DNA from: Paenibacillus pinisoli
Lineage (GTDB): Bacteria; Bacillota; Bacilli; Paenibacillales; Paenibacillaceae
Length of the DNA stretch: 64,000 nt
Direction of reading: 5' to 3'
Assembly: GCF_003605435.1 (NCBI RefSeq)
Contig: NZ_QXQB01000003.1
Coordinates: 682,001 to 746,000, forward strand
Positions 1 to 8,491 of this stretch are shown here, piece after piece. Position numbers and translations under genes: made by a program. Every line of letters begins with the position of its first letter. Position 1 is the first letter of the stretch. The notes under the pieces are model-generated. The model did no database searches. It saw only the letters and a list, made by a program, of their open reading frames with translations, and had not been told where the DNA came from.

Positions 1-190
1 GGGTCATCGTTCAACTCTCTCATGCGGGCGCGATCAATTGAATGGCACAGAGCAAAATTTCCGTGCATAGTTCATGCAAGCTTCCAGCCATATGACATAG
101 CGGCACGACCATCAACGTTAATGGCAACATATCAGCGGCTTTTGCAAATTAGAGCTGCCCGAAATCCGTCCAAGCAGCCCCTTCCATATG

Positions 191-1303
191 TCATTCGGCA
201 ATTCTCCGTTCATACAGATTGGCGCTCCAGCCTTCTCCATCAAAACGGCCCTGCAGCCCAAAGCCTTGGCTTTGGTAATAGCGATTGAGGCCGGCATTGT
301 CCGCCATGCAGTCGAGACGCAGCCAGCGCTTTCCTTGGCTGCGGATATAGCTCTCCGCTGATGCAAGCAGCTGCCGGCCTATTCCCGCACCTTGATATCG
401 CCGAGAGACAGCCAATCTATGCACATAACCCGCATCTTCATGGTAGCGTTCCCCCCAGATTTCCTCATACGTCCAGTGCACAGAGTAGCATCCAACCAGC
501 TCCCGTCCCCGCTCCGCAACAAACACCTCATGCTCCCCGATGAACGCGTCGACCGAAGCTTGCGTGAAGTTCTCCTCCCTCCATTGCCGCAAGCCATGCG
601 CTGATTGAATCCATCTGGCTGCCTCTTGCAGTAACTCCTGCAGTTTTATTGCATCCTCTGTAGTCGCTCTGCGAATCGACAGCTGATCATCAAAGACATT
701 GAGAACAGGAGCTTCACGATTCCAGTGGTATTCAAGCTTTGCTGCCGTTTCGAGCGCGCGTCCTTCGCCCGCCAGTCGTTCCACCGCATGCAAAGCCGCA
801 TCTATGCCAGCCGTCACGCCAGCCGACATAATAATACTGCCGTTGTCTACATAGCGGACGCCCTCCACAATGCGAGCGGAAAGCGGCGCTGCTTCACGAA
901 GCAGATCCATAGCGCGGCTGTTCGTTGTAATCGACAGGCCATCCAGCAATCCCGCCTTGGCAAGCAGCAATGCCCCGGTGCAGACGGATATCGTAAGCTC
1001 CGCCTTTTTCGATAAGGCTCTGATCCACTCCGTCATCACCGTATGATGCATCTCCGTACGCGCTCCCCAGCCTCCCGGCACAATCAGGATATCCGGAGTT
1101 GGACAATCCTCGGCGCTATAAGACGGAACAAGCGTGATGCCGCTAATCGACCGATACTCCCGCTTCTCCAGCGCTGCTGTATAAACCTGAAAATCCTGCC
1201 CCCAATTGCTCGCCACTGCAAACACATCGAAAGGACCTGCCAGATCAAGCGTATCCACACCCTCATACATCAGCACCGCTACTCGCTTCTTCGGTTTTCC
1301 CAT
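191..1303 (-). CDS. DJ-1/PfpI-family domain fused to GNAT acetyltransferase
   Basis: Residues 1-200 (of 370) form a DJ-1/PfpI (GATase1-like) domain of the isonitrile-hydratase/GlxA type. It shows an acidic residue in MYEGVD, the nucleophile elbow SVCTGALLLA with Cys108, and the AGVTAGIDAALH motif. Residues 205-370 form a GNAT N-acetyltransferase, with the acetyl-CoA loop RRYQGAGIGRQLL and the late NAGLNRYYQSQGF motif. The start at 1303 is chosen because AAAGGAG lies ten bases upstream. The longer open frame to 1351 would run through the riboswitch terminator. The substrates of both domains are unknown. DJ-1 relatives include isonitrile hydratases, glyoxalases and transcriptional regulators. 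A probable ZTP riboswitch just upstream suggests a link to purine or one-carbon stress. The fusion call is firm; the biological role is open. Confidence 0.85.
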   Translation of the reverse strand: MGKPKKRVAVLMYEGVDTLDLAGPFDVFAVASNWGQDFQVYTAALEKREYRSISGITLVPSYSAEDCPTPDILIVPGGWGARTEMHHTVMTEWIRALSKKAELTISVCTGALLLAKAGLLDGLSITTNSRAMDLLREAAPLSARIVEGVRYVDNGSIIMSAGVTAGIDAALHAVERLAGEGRALETAAKLEYHWNREAPVLNVFDDQLSIRRATTEDAIKLQELLQEAARWIQSAHGLRQWREENFTQASVDAFIGEHEVFVAERGRELVGCYSVHWTYEEIWGERYHEDAGYVHRLAVSRRYQGAGIGRQLLASAESYIRSQGKRWLRLDCMADNAGLNRYYQSQGFGLQGRFDGEGWSANLYERRIAE

Positions 1304-1326
1304 CCTATCTACGCTCCTTTGAACAT

Positions 1327-1357
1327 AAAAAAGCATTCGATCGATGATCAAATGCTT
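1327..1357 (-). terminator. Intrinsic terminator of the riboswitch expression platform
   Basis: On the minus strand, AAGCATTTGATC and GATCGAATGCTT form a 12-bp hairpin with one G-U pair and a three-base loop, followed directly by a T-run. It sits between the aptamer and the DJ-1/GNAT start codon, so it would stop transcription before the gene. The 3' end of the aptamer (CGCCTGGGCA) abuts the hairpin, the usual geometry for a ligand-controlled transcriptional switch. Confidence 0.85.
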
Positions 1358-1432
1358 TGCCCAGGCGAACGGCTTGTATGACAGATGTGCTCCCCCGTAG
1401 TCATCTACGCTCTCGCCAGTTACACATCCAGA
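1357..1432 (-). promoter_or_regulatory. Probable ZTP (pfl) riboswitch aptamer
   Basis: Read on the minus strand, the segment contains the two conserved halves of the pfl/ZTP motif. The 5' half is GTAACTGGCGAGAG plus the GGGGGAGCA block; after a linker comes the 3' half CGCCTGGGCA. These match the known consensus in order and spacing. ZTP riboswitches sense ZMP/ZTP, the purine intermediate that accumulates when 10-formyl-tetrahydrofolate is short, and normally control purine and folate genes. Here the aptamer is followed by a terminator and then the DJ-1/GNAT fusion gene. I identified it by eye; a covariance search would settle it. Confidence 0.78.
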
Positions 1433-1476
1433 TATTTACTGATTATTATAAATTTTCTGATGCAAAAGTCAACTCT

Positions 1477-2109
1477 CTACTTTCTTCTTCTCATCCCGAG
1501 CAGTGCAACAATGAGGACAACGGCTATCGCCGAAAATAAACCAATCATCAGTCCGCCAGAGATGCTGTTCCCGGAATCGGATGGCTGCCCTTTTTCCGGA
1601 CTGCTTGCGATCATACGGCTCTGGGGGTCATCATCGTCTGTCCGATCGGTTGCTGCCGGGGCTTCGGATGCATCTATTGCCGGCGGCTCGCTCGCAGGTT
1701 GTAGTTGGATCTCCTTATCTTTCAAGTAATCCAGTTCTACTCCGGCTAGAGATAATTTTCCGGTTGGCGAGCATAATTGGTTCTCCCACTTGCCGTCGAT
1801 ATTTTTCAAATAGTACAGGTACTCCTCGCCTTCCTGGCTTTCGCGATGGTCTTTCTCCCAATATTGATCCTCTTGAATCGTGATGTGGTCAACCTCAACC
1901 CCTTTGAAGCTTTGCTTCACGTTAAGCTTTATCTTGTGCTTGGACTTGCCCTTTGCAACTTCCAGCACTTCTGCCACTATGATCCCGTCATGCTTCTGAT
2001 ATCGTTCCTCAAGCGTTCCGGGCTGCACACATTCAAGAGCCATCGCTTGACCGGGTTGCATGAGCCAATACGCGAGCATAACCGCCACTAACAAGACCGC
2101 TTTTCTCAT
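1477..2109 (-). CDS. Secreted or surface protein with C-terminal membrane anchor (paralogue of the gene at 23778)
   Basis: The protein of about 210 residues has a signal peptide (MRKAVLLVAVMLAYWLMQPG, cleavage near AMA/LE). An extracellular domain follows with two cysteines (LECVQPGT and QLCSPTGKL) and the pattern HDGIIVAEV...KIKLNVKQSFKGV. A charged linker leads to a C-terminal membrane helix (residues about 180-202) ending in RRRK. The Cys pattern and the beta-strand-rich sequence resemble TIMP/OB-like secreted domains, but I do not assign a family. The start at 2109 has AAGGGGGG upstream. A diverged paralogue at 23778-24410 has the same layout. The function is unknown. Confidence 0.75.
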   Translation of the reverse strand: MRKAVLLVAVMLAYWLMQPGQAMALECVQPGTLEERYQKHDGIIVAEVLEVAKGKSKHKIKLNVKQSFKGVEVDHITIQEDQYWEKDHRESQEGEEYLYYLKNIDGKWENQLCSPTGKLSLAGVELDYLKDKEIQLQPASEPPAIDASEAPAATDRTDDDDPQSRMIASSPEKGQPSDSGNSISGGLMIGLFSAIAVVLIVALLGMRRRK

Positions 2110-2207
2110 CTTATCCCCCCTTGCATCCATAGACGAGAAGAGGTGCCGAATTTGTTTCGTGTGGGACAAATGATAAGCAGCTAAAGATTTGTTCGCATGG
2201 GGCTGAT

Positions 2208-2985
2208 CTAAGCCGAGAAACTCGGCTTAGAAGGCGCGCGAACCCGCGGCTGGCGGCTGCATGCCGAGAAACTCGGCTTAGAGGGCGCGCGATATCGCGG
2301 CTGGCGGCTGCATGCCGAGAAACTCGGCTTAGAGGGCGCGAGACCGCGACTGGCGGCTGCATGCCGAGAAACTCGGCTTAGAACGCGCGCGAAACCGCGG
2401 TTGACCACTGCATGCCGAGAAACTCGGCTTAGAGCGCGCGAGAGACCGCGACTGGCGGCTGCATGCCGAGAAACTCGGCTTAGAACGCGCGCGAGACCGC
2501 GGCTGAACGCTGCATGCCGAGAAATTCGGCTTAGAACGCGCGCGAGACCGCGACTGGCGGCTGCATGCCGAGAAACTCGGCTTAGAACGCGCGCGAGACC
2601 GCGGCTGAACGCTGCATGCCGAGAAATTCGGCTTAGAACGCGCGCGAGACCGCGACTGGCGGCTGCATGCCGAGAAACTCGGCTTAGAACGCGCGCGAGA
2701 CCGCGGCTGAACGCTGCATGCCGAGAAATTCGGCTTAGAACGCGCGCGAGACCGCGACTGGCGGCTGCATGCCGAGAAACTCGGCTTAGAACGCGCGCGA
2801 GACCGCGGCTGAACGCTGCATGCCGAGAAATTCGGCTTAGAACGCGCGCGAGACCGCGACTGGCGGCTGCATGCCGAGAAACTCGGCTTAGAACGCGCGC
2901 GAGACCGCGGCTGAACGCTGCATGCCGAGAAACTCGGCTTAGAGGGCGCGCGAGACCGCGGCTGGCGGCTGCATGCCGTGCAACG
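2208..2985. repeat. Tandem array of 51-bp hairpin repeats with a 102-bp higher-order unit
   Basis: About fifteen units follow one another with a 51-bp period (one is 49 bp). Each carries the inverted repeat GCCGAGAAACTCGGC, a GC-alternating CGCGCGCGAG stretch and a GCATGC palindrome. From 2461 to 2868 two unit types alternate exactly: a ...AAACTC... unit, then an ...AAATTC... unit, giving four copies of a 102-bp dimer. Because 51 is a multiple of three, long open frames run through the array on both strands, reading as 17-residue Arg-rich repeats. I regard these as non-coding. The array lies between the stop of the DEAD-box helicase gene and the start of the secreted-protein gene. Confidence 0.93.
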
Positions 2986-3021
2986 CCAAATAGCATCCAG
3001 GCAACCCGGATGCTATTTGGC
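2985..3021. terminator. Perfect 14-bp hairpin downstream of the helicase gene
   Basis: GCCAAATAGCATCC and GGATGCTATTTGGC form a perfect 14-bp stem with a nine-base loop, 20 bp after the helicase stop. No T-run follows on either strand, so it may be a weak terminator or an mRNA-end stabiliser. It also marks the edge of the 51-bp repeat array. Confidence 0.55.
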
Positions 3022-3040
3022 ATAACTTTATAAAGACAAG

Positions 3041-4840
3041 CTACTTCTTCGATTTGGACGAAAAAGACGACCATGGCGAAGGAAGAATCGATATAACCTT
3101 GCCCGACTCCTGGTGTACTTCCTGCCGCGGCTGCAGCTGCGAATTACGGCTAGTAGAAGACGGCCTCTGCTGATGCTGGGATCTGGCCGGCTTGCCCGAT
3201 TGACGCTGGCTCTGTCCTTCGCGCGTACGGTCACCCTTCGCATGGCGGGACTGATTCGGCTTCGCCGCTGCCTGTCCCTGCGAACGCACCTGCTCCTTCT
3301 CTTGCGGCTTGGAGCCGTCCGAGCGTTTTGGCTTGCCGGCCTGCTGCCCCGCCTCACCGGATTGCGCAGGCTTACTTTGCCGCTTCACCGAACCAGCCGC
3401 GTTCTCGCCCGGGCCAGCCTCCGATCCCGACGCTTTACCCTGCGGCTTACCTTGCCGCTTAACTGAACCAGCCGCACTCTCGCCCGGACCAGCTTCCGCT
3501 CCCGACGCTTTAGCCTGCGAATTGCCTTGCTGCTTCTCCGAACCAGCCGCATTCGCTCCCGCACCCGCGCTCGTTCCTTGCGGCTTGCTCTTCTTCCGGC
3601 GAGACTTCTTGCCGCTGCCCGCGGCTCCTTCCGCCGCCGGCTTCGCTGCAGAAGCACTCGGCTTAGAGGATGCCTGCTCCGCCACAACAGCAGGCGCATC
3701 TCCTGTCATCGGATAAGCGTGATCCTGGACGACCGGAATTTTCTTTTTAATTAATTTCTCTATATCCTTCAGGTATGGAAGCTCGTCCTTCTCGCAGAAG
3801 GAGATCGCCGTACCATCGTGTCCTGCCCTGCCTGTCCGGCCGATGCGATGCACGTAGGTCTCCGAAATATTCGGCAGGTTGAAGTTAATGACGTGCGACA
3901 GCTCCTCCACGTCAATGCCTCTCGCCGCAATATCCGTCGCCACAAGCACGCGGGTCGCGCCGCTCTTGAAGTTGTTAAGCGCGTTCTGGCGCGCATTCTG
4001 CGACTTGTCGCCATGAATGGCCTGCGCCGTAATCCGCTGCTTGTTCAGTCCGCGGGCTACGCGGTCCGCGCCATGCTTTGTCCGTGTGAACACAAGCGCT
4101 GATACGATCGACTGATCCGAAAGCAGCTCGTTCAGCAGCGCCTGCTTGTTCGCCTTGTCCACCAGATAGACGGATTGATGAATGCGGTCGACCGTTGACG
4201 ATACGGGCGTGACTTCCACCTTAACCGGATCCTTAAGCAGACTGTCCGCTAGATGCGCGATCTCCGGCGGCATCGTTGCCGAGAAGAACAGCGTCTGGCG
4301 CTTGGCCGGCAGCTTAGCAATTATTTTTTTGACATCGTTAATAAACCCCATGTCCAGCATGCGGTCCGCCTCATCCAGCACGAGCATCTCTACTGCGCCC
4401 AGATTAATCACCTTCTGGTTCAGCAGATCCATCAGACGGCCTGGCGTTGCAATCAATATATCGGCGCCTTGCGCAAGCGCACGCTCCTGTCCGCTCTGGG
4501 ATACGCCGCCTACAATAGCAAGACAGCTCACCTGAGTAAACTGGCTGTAAGCCTGGATATTGTCCGAAATTTGGAGCGCGAGCTCCCGCGTTGGCGACAA
4601 AATCAATCCCCGGATAGGGCGGTCTCTCCTCGCCCGCCCCATGCTGCCGCTCAGCAGCTGGATCATCGGAAGCGAGAATGCCGCTGTCTTGCCCGTCCCG
4701 GTCTGCGCGCAGCCCAGCAGGTCGCGGCCCTCCAGCACGGATGGAATGGAGCGCTCCTGAATCGGCGTAGGCGCTGTATAGTTTTCTTTGCTCAAAGCTT
4801 GCAAAATGGGCTGTATCAGCTTCAATTCTTGAAAATTCAT
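3041..4840 (-). CDS. DEAD-box ATP-dependent RNA helicase (RhlE/CshA type)
   Basis: The two RecA-like lobes span about residues 1-370 and carry all the family motifs: the Q motif (PTPIQ), motif I (AQTGTGKT), PTRELA, TPGR, DEAD, SAT, the motif IV region LVFTRTKHGADR, ATDIAARGIDV and HRIGRTGR. A basic, low-complexity tail follows (residues about 400-599). It contains about two and a half copies of a 26-residue repeat around GSVKRQGKPQGKASGSEAGP. Such tails bind RNA in this family. It probably unwinds structured RNA in ribosome assembly, mRNA decay or cold adaptation. The start at 4840 is supported by AGGAG ten bases upstream; the longer frame to 4906 lacks a ribosome site. The gene appears monocistronic. 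Confidence 0.93.
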   Translation of the reverse strand: MNFQELKLIQPILQALSKENYTAPTPIQERSIPSVLEGRDLLGCAQTGTGKTAAFSLPMIQLLSGSMGRARRDRPIRGLILSPTRELALQISDNIQAYSQFTQVSCLAIVGGVSQSGQERALAQGADILIATPGRLMDLLNQKVINLGAVEMLVLDEADRMLDMGFINDVKKIIAKLPAKRQTLFFSATMPPEIAHLADSLLKDPVKVEVTPVSSTVDRIHQSVYLVDKANKQALLNELLSDQSIVSALVFTRTKHGADRVARGLNKQRITAQAIHGDKSQNARQNALNNFKSGATRVLVATDIAARGIDVEELSHVINFNLPNISETYVHRIGRTGRAGHDGTAISFCEKDELPYLKDIEKLIKKKIPVVQDHAYPMTGDAPAVVAEQASSKPSASAAKPAAEGAAGSGKKSRRKKSKPQGTSAGAGANAAGSEKQQGNSQAKASGAEAGPGESAAGSVKRQGKPQGKASGSEAGPGENAAGSVKRQSKPAQSGEAGQQAGKPKRSDGSKPQEKEQVRSQGQAAAKPNQSRHAKGDRTREGQSQRQSGKPARSQHQQRPSSTSRNSQLQPRQEVHQESGKVISILPSPWSSFSSKSKK

Positions 4841-4978
4841 TAGTGTCGTTCTCCTATTTGAACACGCATGTGTGTTGTAATCGTATATAGCGTCTAAGGA
4901 TACCACAAATAAGTGTAAAATAGTAGAAACATTCGAAGATGTTCTGCATTTTTCACCTATTTCCCCAGTCGCCTGCCC

Positions 4979-5512
4979 TCATTCCCGCAGTTCCTCTCCC
5001 AGTCTCCCGAACCAATCTCTCGCATAACGATGCGCTCCCAAGCCATAATTCAGCGTCAACAGCTGATACCGGAAGATGTCTCGATATGGCTCCGGCACAT
5101 CTATCCGCTCCAATTCCCGTCTTGTCCGCTCAAGACCCTCCAGCGCCCGCTCCAGCTTGTCTGCAATCTCGCCAACGATACGCTGCTTCTCCGACGCATC
5201 ATCCATATGCCCCAAAAAAAACAGCTTCGATAACGCCGCCACCTCCAGCTTATGGTCCGGCGTCTCGCTCAGCATCCAGAGGCGGAATTGCTCGCGCCCT
5301 TGCGGGAGCACGCGGTATATCTTCTTGAGCCTGCCGTTTTCAATGAGCTCCTCGCAGCATACCCACTCCTTGCCAAGCAGCTTCTTCAGCGCCGTCTGCA
5401 AGCTGCCGTAGCTTGCGCTGTAGAACAAGGAAATTCCCCGCTTGAAGCTTTGATACAGCTCGTACAAGGTCTGGCTCTGAATCATCAGCAATCCCAATAT
5501 AACATGTTCCAT
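4979..5512 (-). CDS. PadR-family transcriptional regulator
   Basis: The 177-residue protein starts with the PadR winged-helix signature (HVILGLLMIQSQTLYELYQSFKRG, then SLQTALKKLLGKEWV). It continues into a helical C-terminal dimerisation domain rich in charged residues (about 90-177). PadR proteins are usually repressors of nearby stress or detoxification genes. It is divergent from the serine hydrolase at 5614, with a 101-bp shared promoter region, so that gene is the likely target. A GGTGAGGGG ribosome site touches the ATG. Confidence 0.88.
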   Translation of the reverse strand: MEHVILGLLMIQSQTLYELYQSFKRGISLFYSASYGSLQTALKKLLGKEWVCCEELIENGRLKKIYRVLPQGREQFRLWMLSETPDHKLEVAALSKLFFLGHMDDASEKQRIVGEIADKLERALEGLERTRRELERIDVPEPYRDIFRYQLLTLNYGLGAHRYARDWFGRLGEELRE

Positions 5513-5613
5513 CCCCTCACCGCCTTTCCATCCCGATTGCCGCAGTCATGAACTGCCGCTATTAGCAATATATCTATTAGGGATAAAAAAAAGAACGGCA
5601 GGAGGCCTGCACA

Positions 5614-6729
5614 ATGACATCGCAAACTGAATTAGCCTCATCAAACAATCCCGAGCTTTCGCAGAGACTGAATGACATCTTTCGAAAATATGAGCAAAAA
5701 CAGATTGGCGTGCCGAAAGGCCGCAAGACGGAGATTCAGGGACGGATATACTCCGCCTCATCCGGCATCGATTACCGCTTCCCCAACAGCCCAAAGCCGT
5801 ATCACGCCGCCAGCGTCGGCAAGCTGTTTACGATGACGATGGCGGGTATGCTGGCCGATCAAGGACTCATCGGACTTGGCGACCGCATCGCTTCTTATTT
5901 TGAGAAAGAGGAGCTGGAACAGTTGTTCCTGCACCGGGGACGAGACTATGCTTACGAGGTGACGGTCAGCCAGCTGCTGAACCATACATCGGGCGTCGGC
6001 GATTATTTTGAAGGTCCCGTCACCAGCGGACGGAGATTCCCCCACAGCATCTTCTCCGAGCCGAACCGAATATGGACACCGCAAGAGCTTGTCGCTTTCA
6101 CAAGAGAGCGTCAGCGGGCATTCGGCCCTCCGGGAGAGCAGTTCCGATATTCCGACACAGGCTATATTCTGCTGGGACAGCTCATGGAGAAGGCAACCGG
6201 CAGCTCCTATGGCAGCCTTCTTCGCAAGCATATTTTTGAGCCGCTGGAGCTAAGGGATACTTACCTGATGTTCTATACCGAGCCTATGAATGCGCCGGCT
6301 CCCCCTATCTCTCCGCTCTGGTTCAAAGGACGCGATCTAAGCAGGCTGGACAGTCTCAGCTGCGATTGGTCTGGAGGCGGCATCGTGTCAACGACCGACG
6401 ACTTGATTGCCTTCAGCAAAGCGCTGCATAACGGGGAGTTGATCGCTCCTTCCACCCTGCAGCAAGCCGCCTCATTCCCTTACCGGTTCCGACCTGGCAT
6501 CTATTACGGGCTCGGCATGATGGAAATCCGGTTTGAGCGGCTGTTTTTTCTGCTGCGGGGATACCCCAGATTAAGAGGACATCTCGGCATTACAGCCGCT
6601 CATCTTCACTATGATCCCGCCAGCGATACCCATATCGCGCTTAATTTCGGCTCCGATGCCGCCATGAATGCAAGCTTCCGCGCCTTGGTCGCGGTCTTGA
6701 ACGAGCTGAAGAAAGTGCAAATCAAATAG
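5614..6729 (+). CDS. Beta-lactamase-family serine hydrolase
   Basis: The 371-residue protein has the class C/penicillin-binding fold of the beta-lactamase family: the nucleophile motif SVGK (SxxK) near residue 70 and YSDTG (YxN-type) near residue 185. No clear signal peptide is seen, so it is probably cytoplasmic and more likely an esterase or peptidase of the EstB/D-aminopeptidase kind than an antibiotic-resistance enzyme. AGGAGG lies eight bases before the ATG. It is divergent from the padR gene, which may control it. The substrate is unknown. Confidence 0.85.
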   Translation: MTSQTELASSNNPELSQRLNDIFRKYEQKQIGVPKGRKTEIQGRIYSASSGIDYRFPNSPKPYHAASVGKLFTMTMAGMLADQGLIGLGDRIASYFEKEELEQLFLHRGRDYAYEVTVSQLLNHTSGVGDYFEGPVTSGRRFPHSIFSEPNRIWTPQELVAFTRERQRAFGPPGEQFRYSDTGYILLGQLMEKATGSSYGSLLRKHIFEPLELRDTYLMFYTEPMNAPAPPISPLWFKGRDLSRLDSLSCDWSGGGIVSTTDDLIAFSKALHNGELIAPSTLQQAASFPYRFRPGIYYGLGMMEIRFERLFFLLRGYPRLRGHLGITAAHLHYDPASDTHIALNFGSDAAMNASFRALVAVLNELKKVQIK

Positions 6730-6741
6730 CTCCCAATATTA

Positions 6742-6771
6742 ACAGGCACACAACCGAGATTGCGTGCCTGT
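6742..6771. terminator. Hairpin between convergent genes
   Basis: ACAGGCACACA and TGCGTGCCTGT form an 11-bp stem with one mismatch and a short loop, 12 bp after the serine hydrolase stop and 38 bp from the end of the convergent channel gene. It probably ends transcription from both sides, though a T-run is absent. Confidence 0.55.
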
Positions 6772-6809
6772 CTACTTATTGCGACCATTCTCCCGGTCTG
6801 TGCTGCAGA

Positions 6810-7160
6810 TTACTCCTCTTCTTTACTATCCGGCTTCCGCTCCGGCTGCTTGATCAGCGAATAGGCAATATGTCCAATCAGGCCAAGGAACAATCCGGTG
6901 CCTACAATCACATAAAGCATCATGAATACCTTGCCCAGCACGGTCTGCGGCTCGAACGTCGGATGTCCCACCGTACTTAGCGTCAAGACGCAGACATACA
7001 GCGCATCGACGATGGACAGCCCCTCATTCCGGACAAAAAACACAGTGCCCGACAGCAGCATCACGACAACCAATACAAACAATGCCTGAAAATCTTTACG
7101 CTTGAATGAACGCCACAGCGCGCTAAGCAGGCGCTTGACGGTTAAGAGGAATGATAGCAT
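6810..7160 (-). CDS. Two-helix ion channel (Ion_trans_2-like)
   Basis: The protein of about 116 residues has two membrane helices (ALFVLVVVMLLSGTVFF and FMMLYVIVGTGLFLGLIGHIAY) flanking a re-entrant pore segment LYVCVLTLSTVGHPTFEP, the layout of a KcsA-type channel subunit. The filter reads TVGHP where potassium channels have TVGYG, so selectivity may be relaxed or changed. The start at 7160 has AGGAG nine bases upstream; an upstream in-frame ATG at 7193 is less likely. It is divergent from the dehydrogenase at 7387. The tail is short and acidic, with no RCK domain. Confidence 0.8.
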   Translation of the reverse strand: MLSFLLTVKRLLSALWRSFKRKDFQALFVLVVVMLLSGTVFFVRNEGLSIVDALYVCVLTLSTVGHPTFEPQTVLGKVFMMLYVIVGTGLFLGLIGHIAYSLIKQPERKPDSKEEE

Positions 7161-7386
7161 GGCACAAGCTCCTATCTTCTCGAACATTAACAATCAGACC
7201 CATAGAATAAAACATAAACCGGCTCTTCGTCCAATGGTTTACCGTGCGCCTCGATTCAGCAGTCTTCAGCGCCATCCCGTTAAACTAGCGCCGCAGCCGT
7301 CCAGTCTAAGCCCTGTACGCCGTGTCCAATCCGCTTCCCGCTTGCCGGAATATGCTACAGCATACCGAAATGAAAGGGGCGAGAGG

Positions 7387-8418
7387 ATGGACGCTTGGAG
7401 AGACGAATACGAGCAGCTGCTATTCCTGCAAGACAGGTCGATCGGGTTCAAAGCCATCGTCGCCATTCATAATACGAGACTCGGCCCTGCGCTTGGCGGC
7501 TGCCGGATAAGGCAATATGCCAGCGACAAGGATGCCGTCATCGATGCGCTGAGACTGGCCCGCAGCATGACCTACAAATCGGCGCTGGCCGGTGTTCCAT
7601 ACGGCGGAGGCAAGGCCGTCATATTGGATTCTCCGAATGCCGGGCCTCGCGATGCGTTGTTTCGTACATTAGGAAAGCATATCCAGAAGCTTCAGGGGCA
7701 ATACATTACCGGCATGGACCTGGGCTCGACCGTTGCGGATATGGATACCGTGCGGCAAGAGACATCCTTCGTCACGGATGTGAGCGGCTCACTAGGGGCG
7801 GTCGGGGATTTGACCGCTAAGATGACGGCCTACGGGGTATTTCTTGGTATTCGGGCCTCGCTGAAGCGTCTGTTCGGCTCCGAGTCGCTGCAGCATCGAA
7901 GCGCAGCCGTTCAAGGATTAGGCAAGGTAGGCTATCATCTATGCCGTTATTTGAAGGACGCGGGAGCCAGACTTACGGTGGCGGACATTAATAGCGAACG
8001 GGTCCGGCTGGCGGTGAAGGAATTCGGCGCAGCCGTCTCCCGGCCGGACCAGATCCTGGCGGCGCCGTGCGATGTGCTCGCCCCCTGCGCGCTCGGCGGC
8101 GTGCTGGACGACATCGCGATCGGCCGGCTGAATTGCCGAATTGTCGCTGGAGCTGCTAATAATCAGCTGGCGGAGGAGCGGCACAGCATCAAGCTGCAAA
8201 GCCGCGGCATTCTGTACGCCCCTGACTATGTCATTAATGCAGGCGGCATTATCGTAACCGCGTCCGAGCTTAGCGGCGGCGACGCGGCGGAGGCCAAGCG
8301 CAATGTAGAGACGATCTATGGCACATTGTCGCGTGTTTATGATCTGTCCGATGCGCAGAACATCCCCACATCGGCAGCAGCGGACCGTCTGGCGGAACAG
8401 CTTTTCCTCACGCCATAA
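7387..8418 (+). CDS. Leu/Phe/Val-type amino acid dehydrogenase
   Basis: The 343-residue protein matches leucine dehydrogenases from its first residues (LLFLQDRSIGFKAIVAIHNTRLGPALGG). It has the catalytic lysine region VPYGGGKAV, the aspartate loop GMDLGSTVADMD and an NAD-binding GLGKVGYHL in the second domain. It would interconvert branched-chain or aromatic amino acids and 2-oxo acids with NAD. The start at 7387 is set by homology and by the purine-rich GGGGCGAGAGG just upstream. The same frame is open back to 7102, but that part is unlike the family and overlaps the divergent channel gene. A strong terminator follows. Confidence 0.87.
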   Translation: MDAWRDEYEQLLFLQDRSIGFKAIVAIHNTRLGPALGGCRIRQYASDKDAVIDALRLARSMTYKSALAGVPYGGGKAVILDSPNAGPRDALFRTLGKHIQKLQGQYITGMDLGSTVADMDTVRQETSFVTDVSGSLGAVGDLTAKMTAYGVFLGIRASLKRLFGSESLQHRSAAVQGLGKVGYHLCRYLKDAGARLTVADINSERVRLAVKEFGAAVSRPDQILAAPCDVLAPCALGGVLDDIAIGRLNCRIVAGAANNQLAEERHSIKLQSRGILYAPDYVINAGGIIVTASELSGGDAAEAKRNVETIYGTLSRVYDLSDAQNIPTSAAADRLAEQLFLTP

Positions 8419-8422
8419 AATG

Positions 8423-8464
8423 AAAGCCTCCAGCTCCGCATAAAATTGCAGAACTGGAGGCTTT
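8423..8464 (+). terminator. Intrinsic terminator after the amino acid dehydrogenase
   Basis: AAAGCCTCCAG and CTGGAGGCTTT form a perfect 11-bp stem around a 20-base loop, five bases after the stop codon. The arms end in A and T runs, so it could also serve the convergent VOC gene. Confidence 0.8.
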
Positions 8465-8491
8465 ATCTCTTTCACAAAATAAAGACCCGTA

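Noticed and set aside
22..288. Plus-strand 88-codon frame at the left edge
   Set aside because: It overlaps the GNAT domain of the real gene, has no ribosome site and no recognisable sequence. I see no supported gene in 1-190.
2208..2985. CRISPR array
   Set aside because: The repeated units are contiguous with no unique spacers, and no cas genes are nearby.
2208..3074. Long open frames on both strands through the 51-bp repeats (288 and 210 codons)
   Set aside because: They exist only because the period is a multiple of three. There is no ribosome site and the translation is a pure Arg-rich repeat on both strands.
7102..7386. N-terminal extension of the amino acid dehydrogenase
   Set aside because: The extra 95 codons are unlike the family and overlap the divergent channel gene and its promoter.
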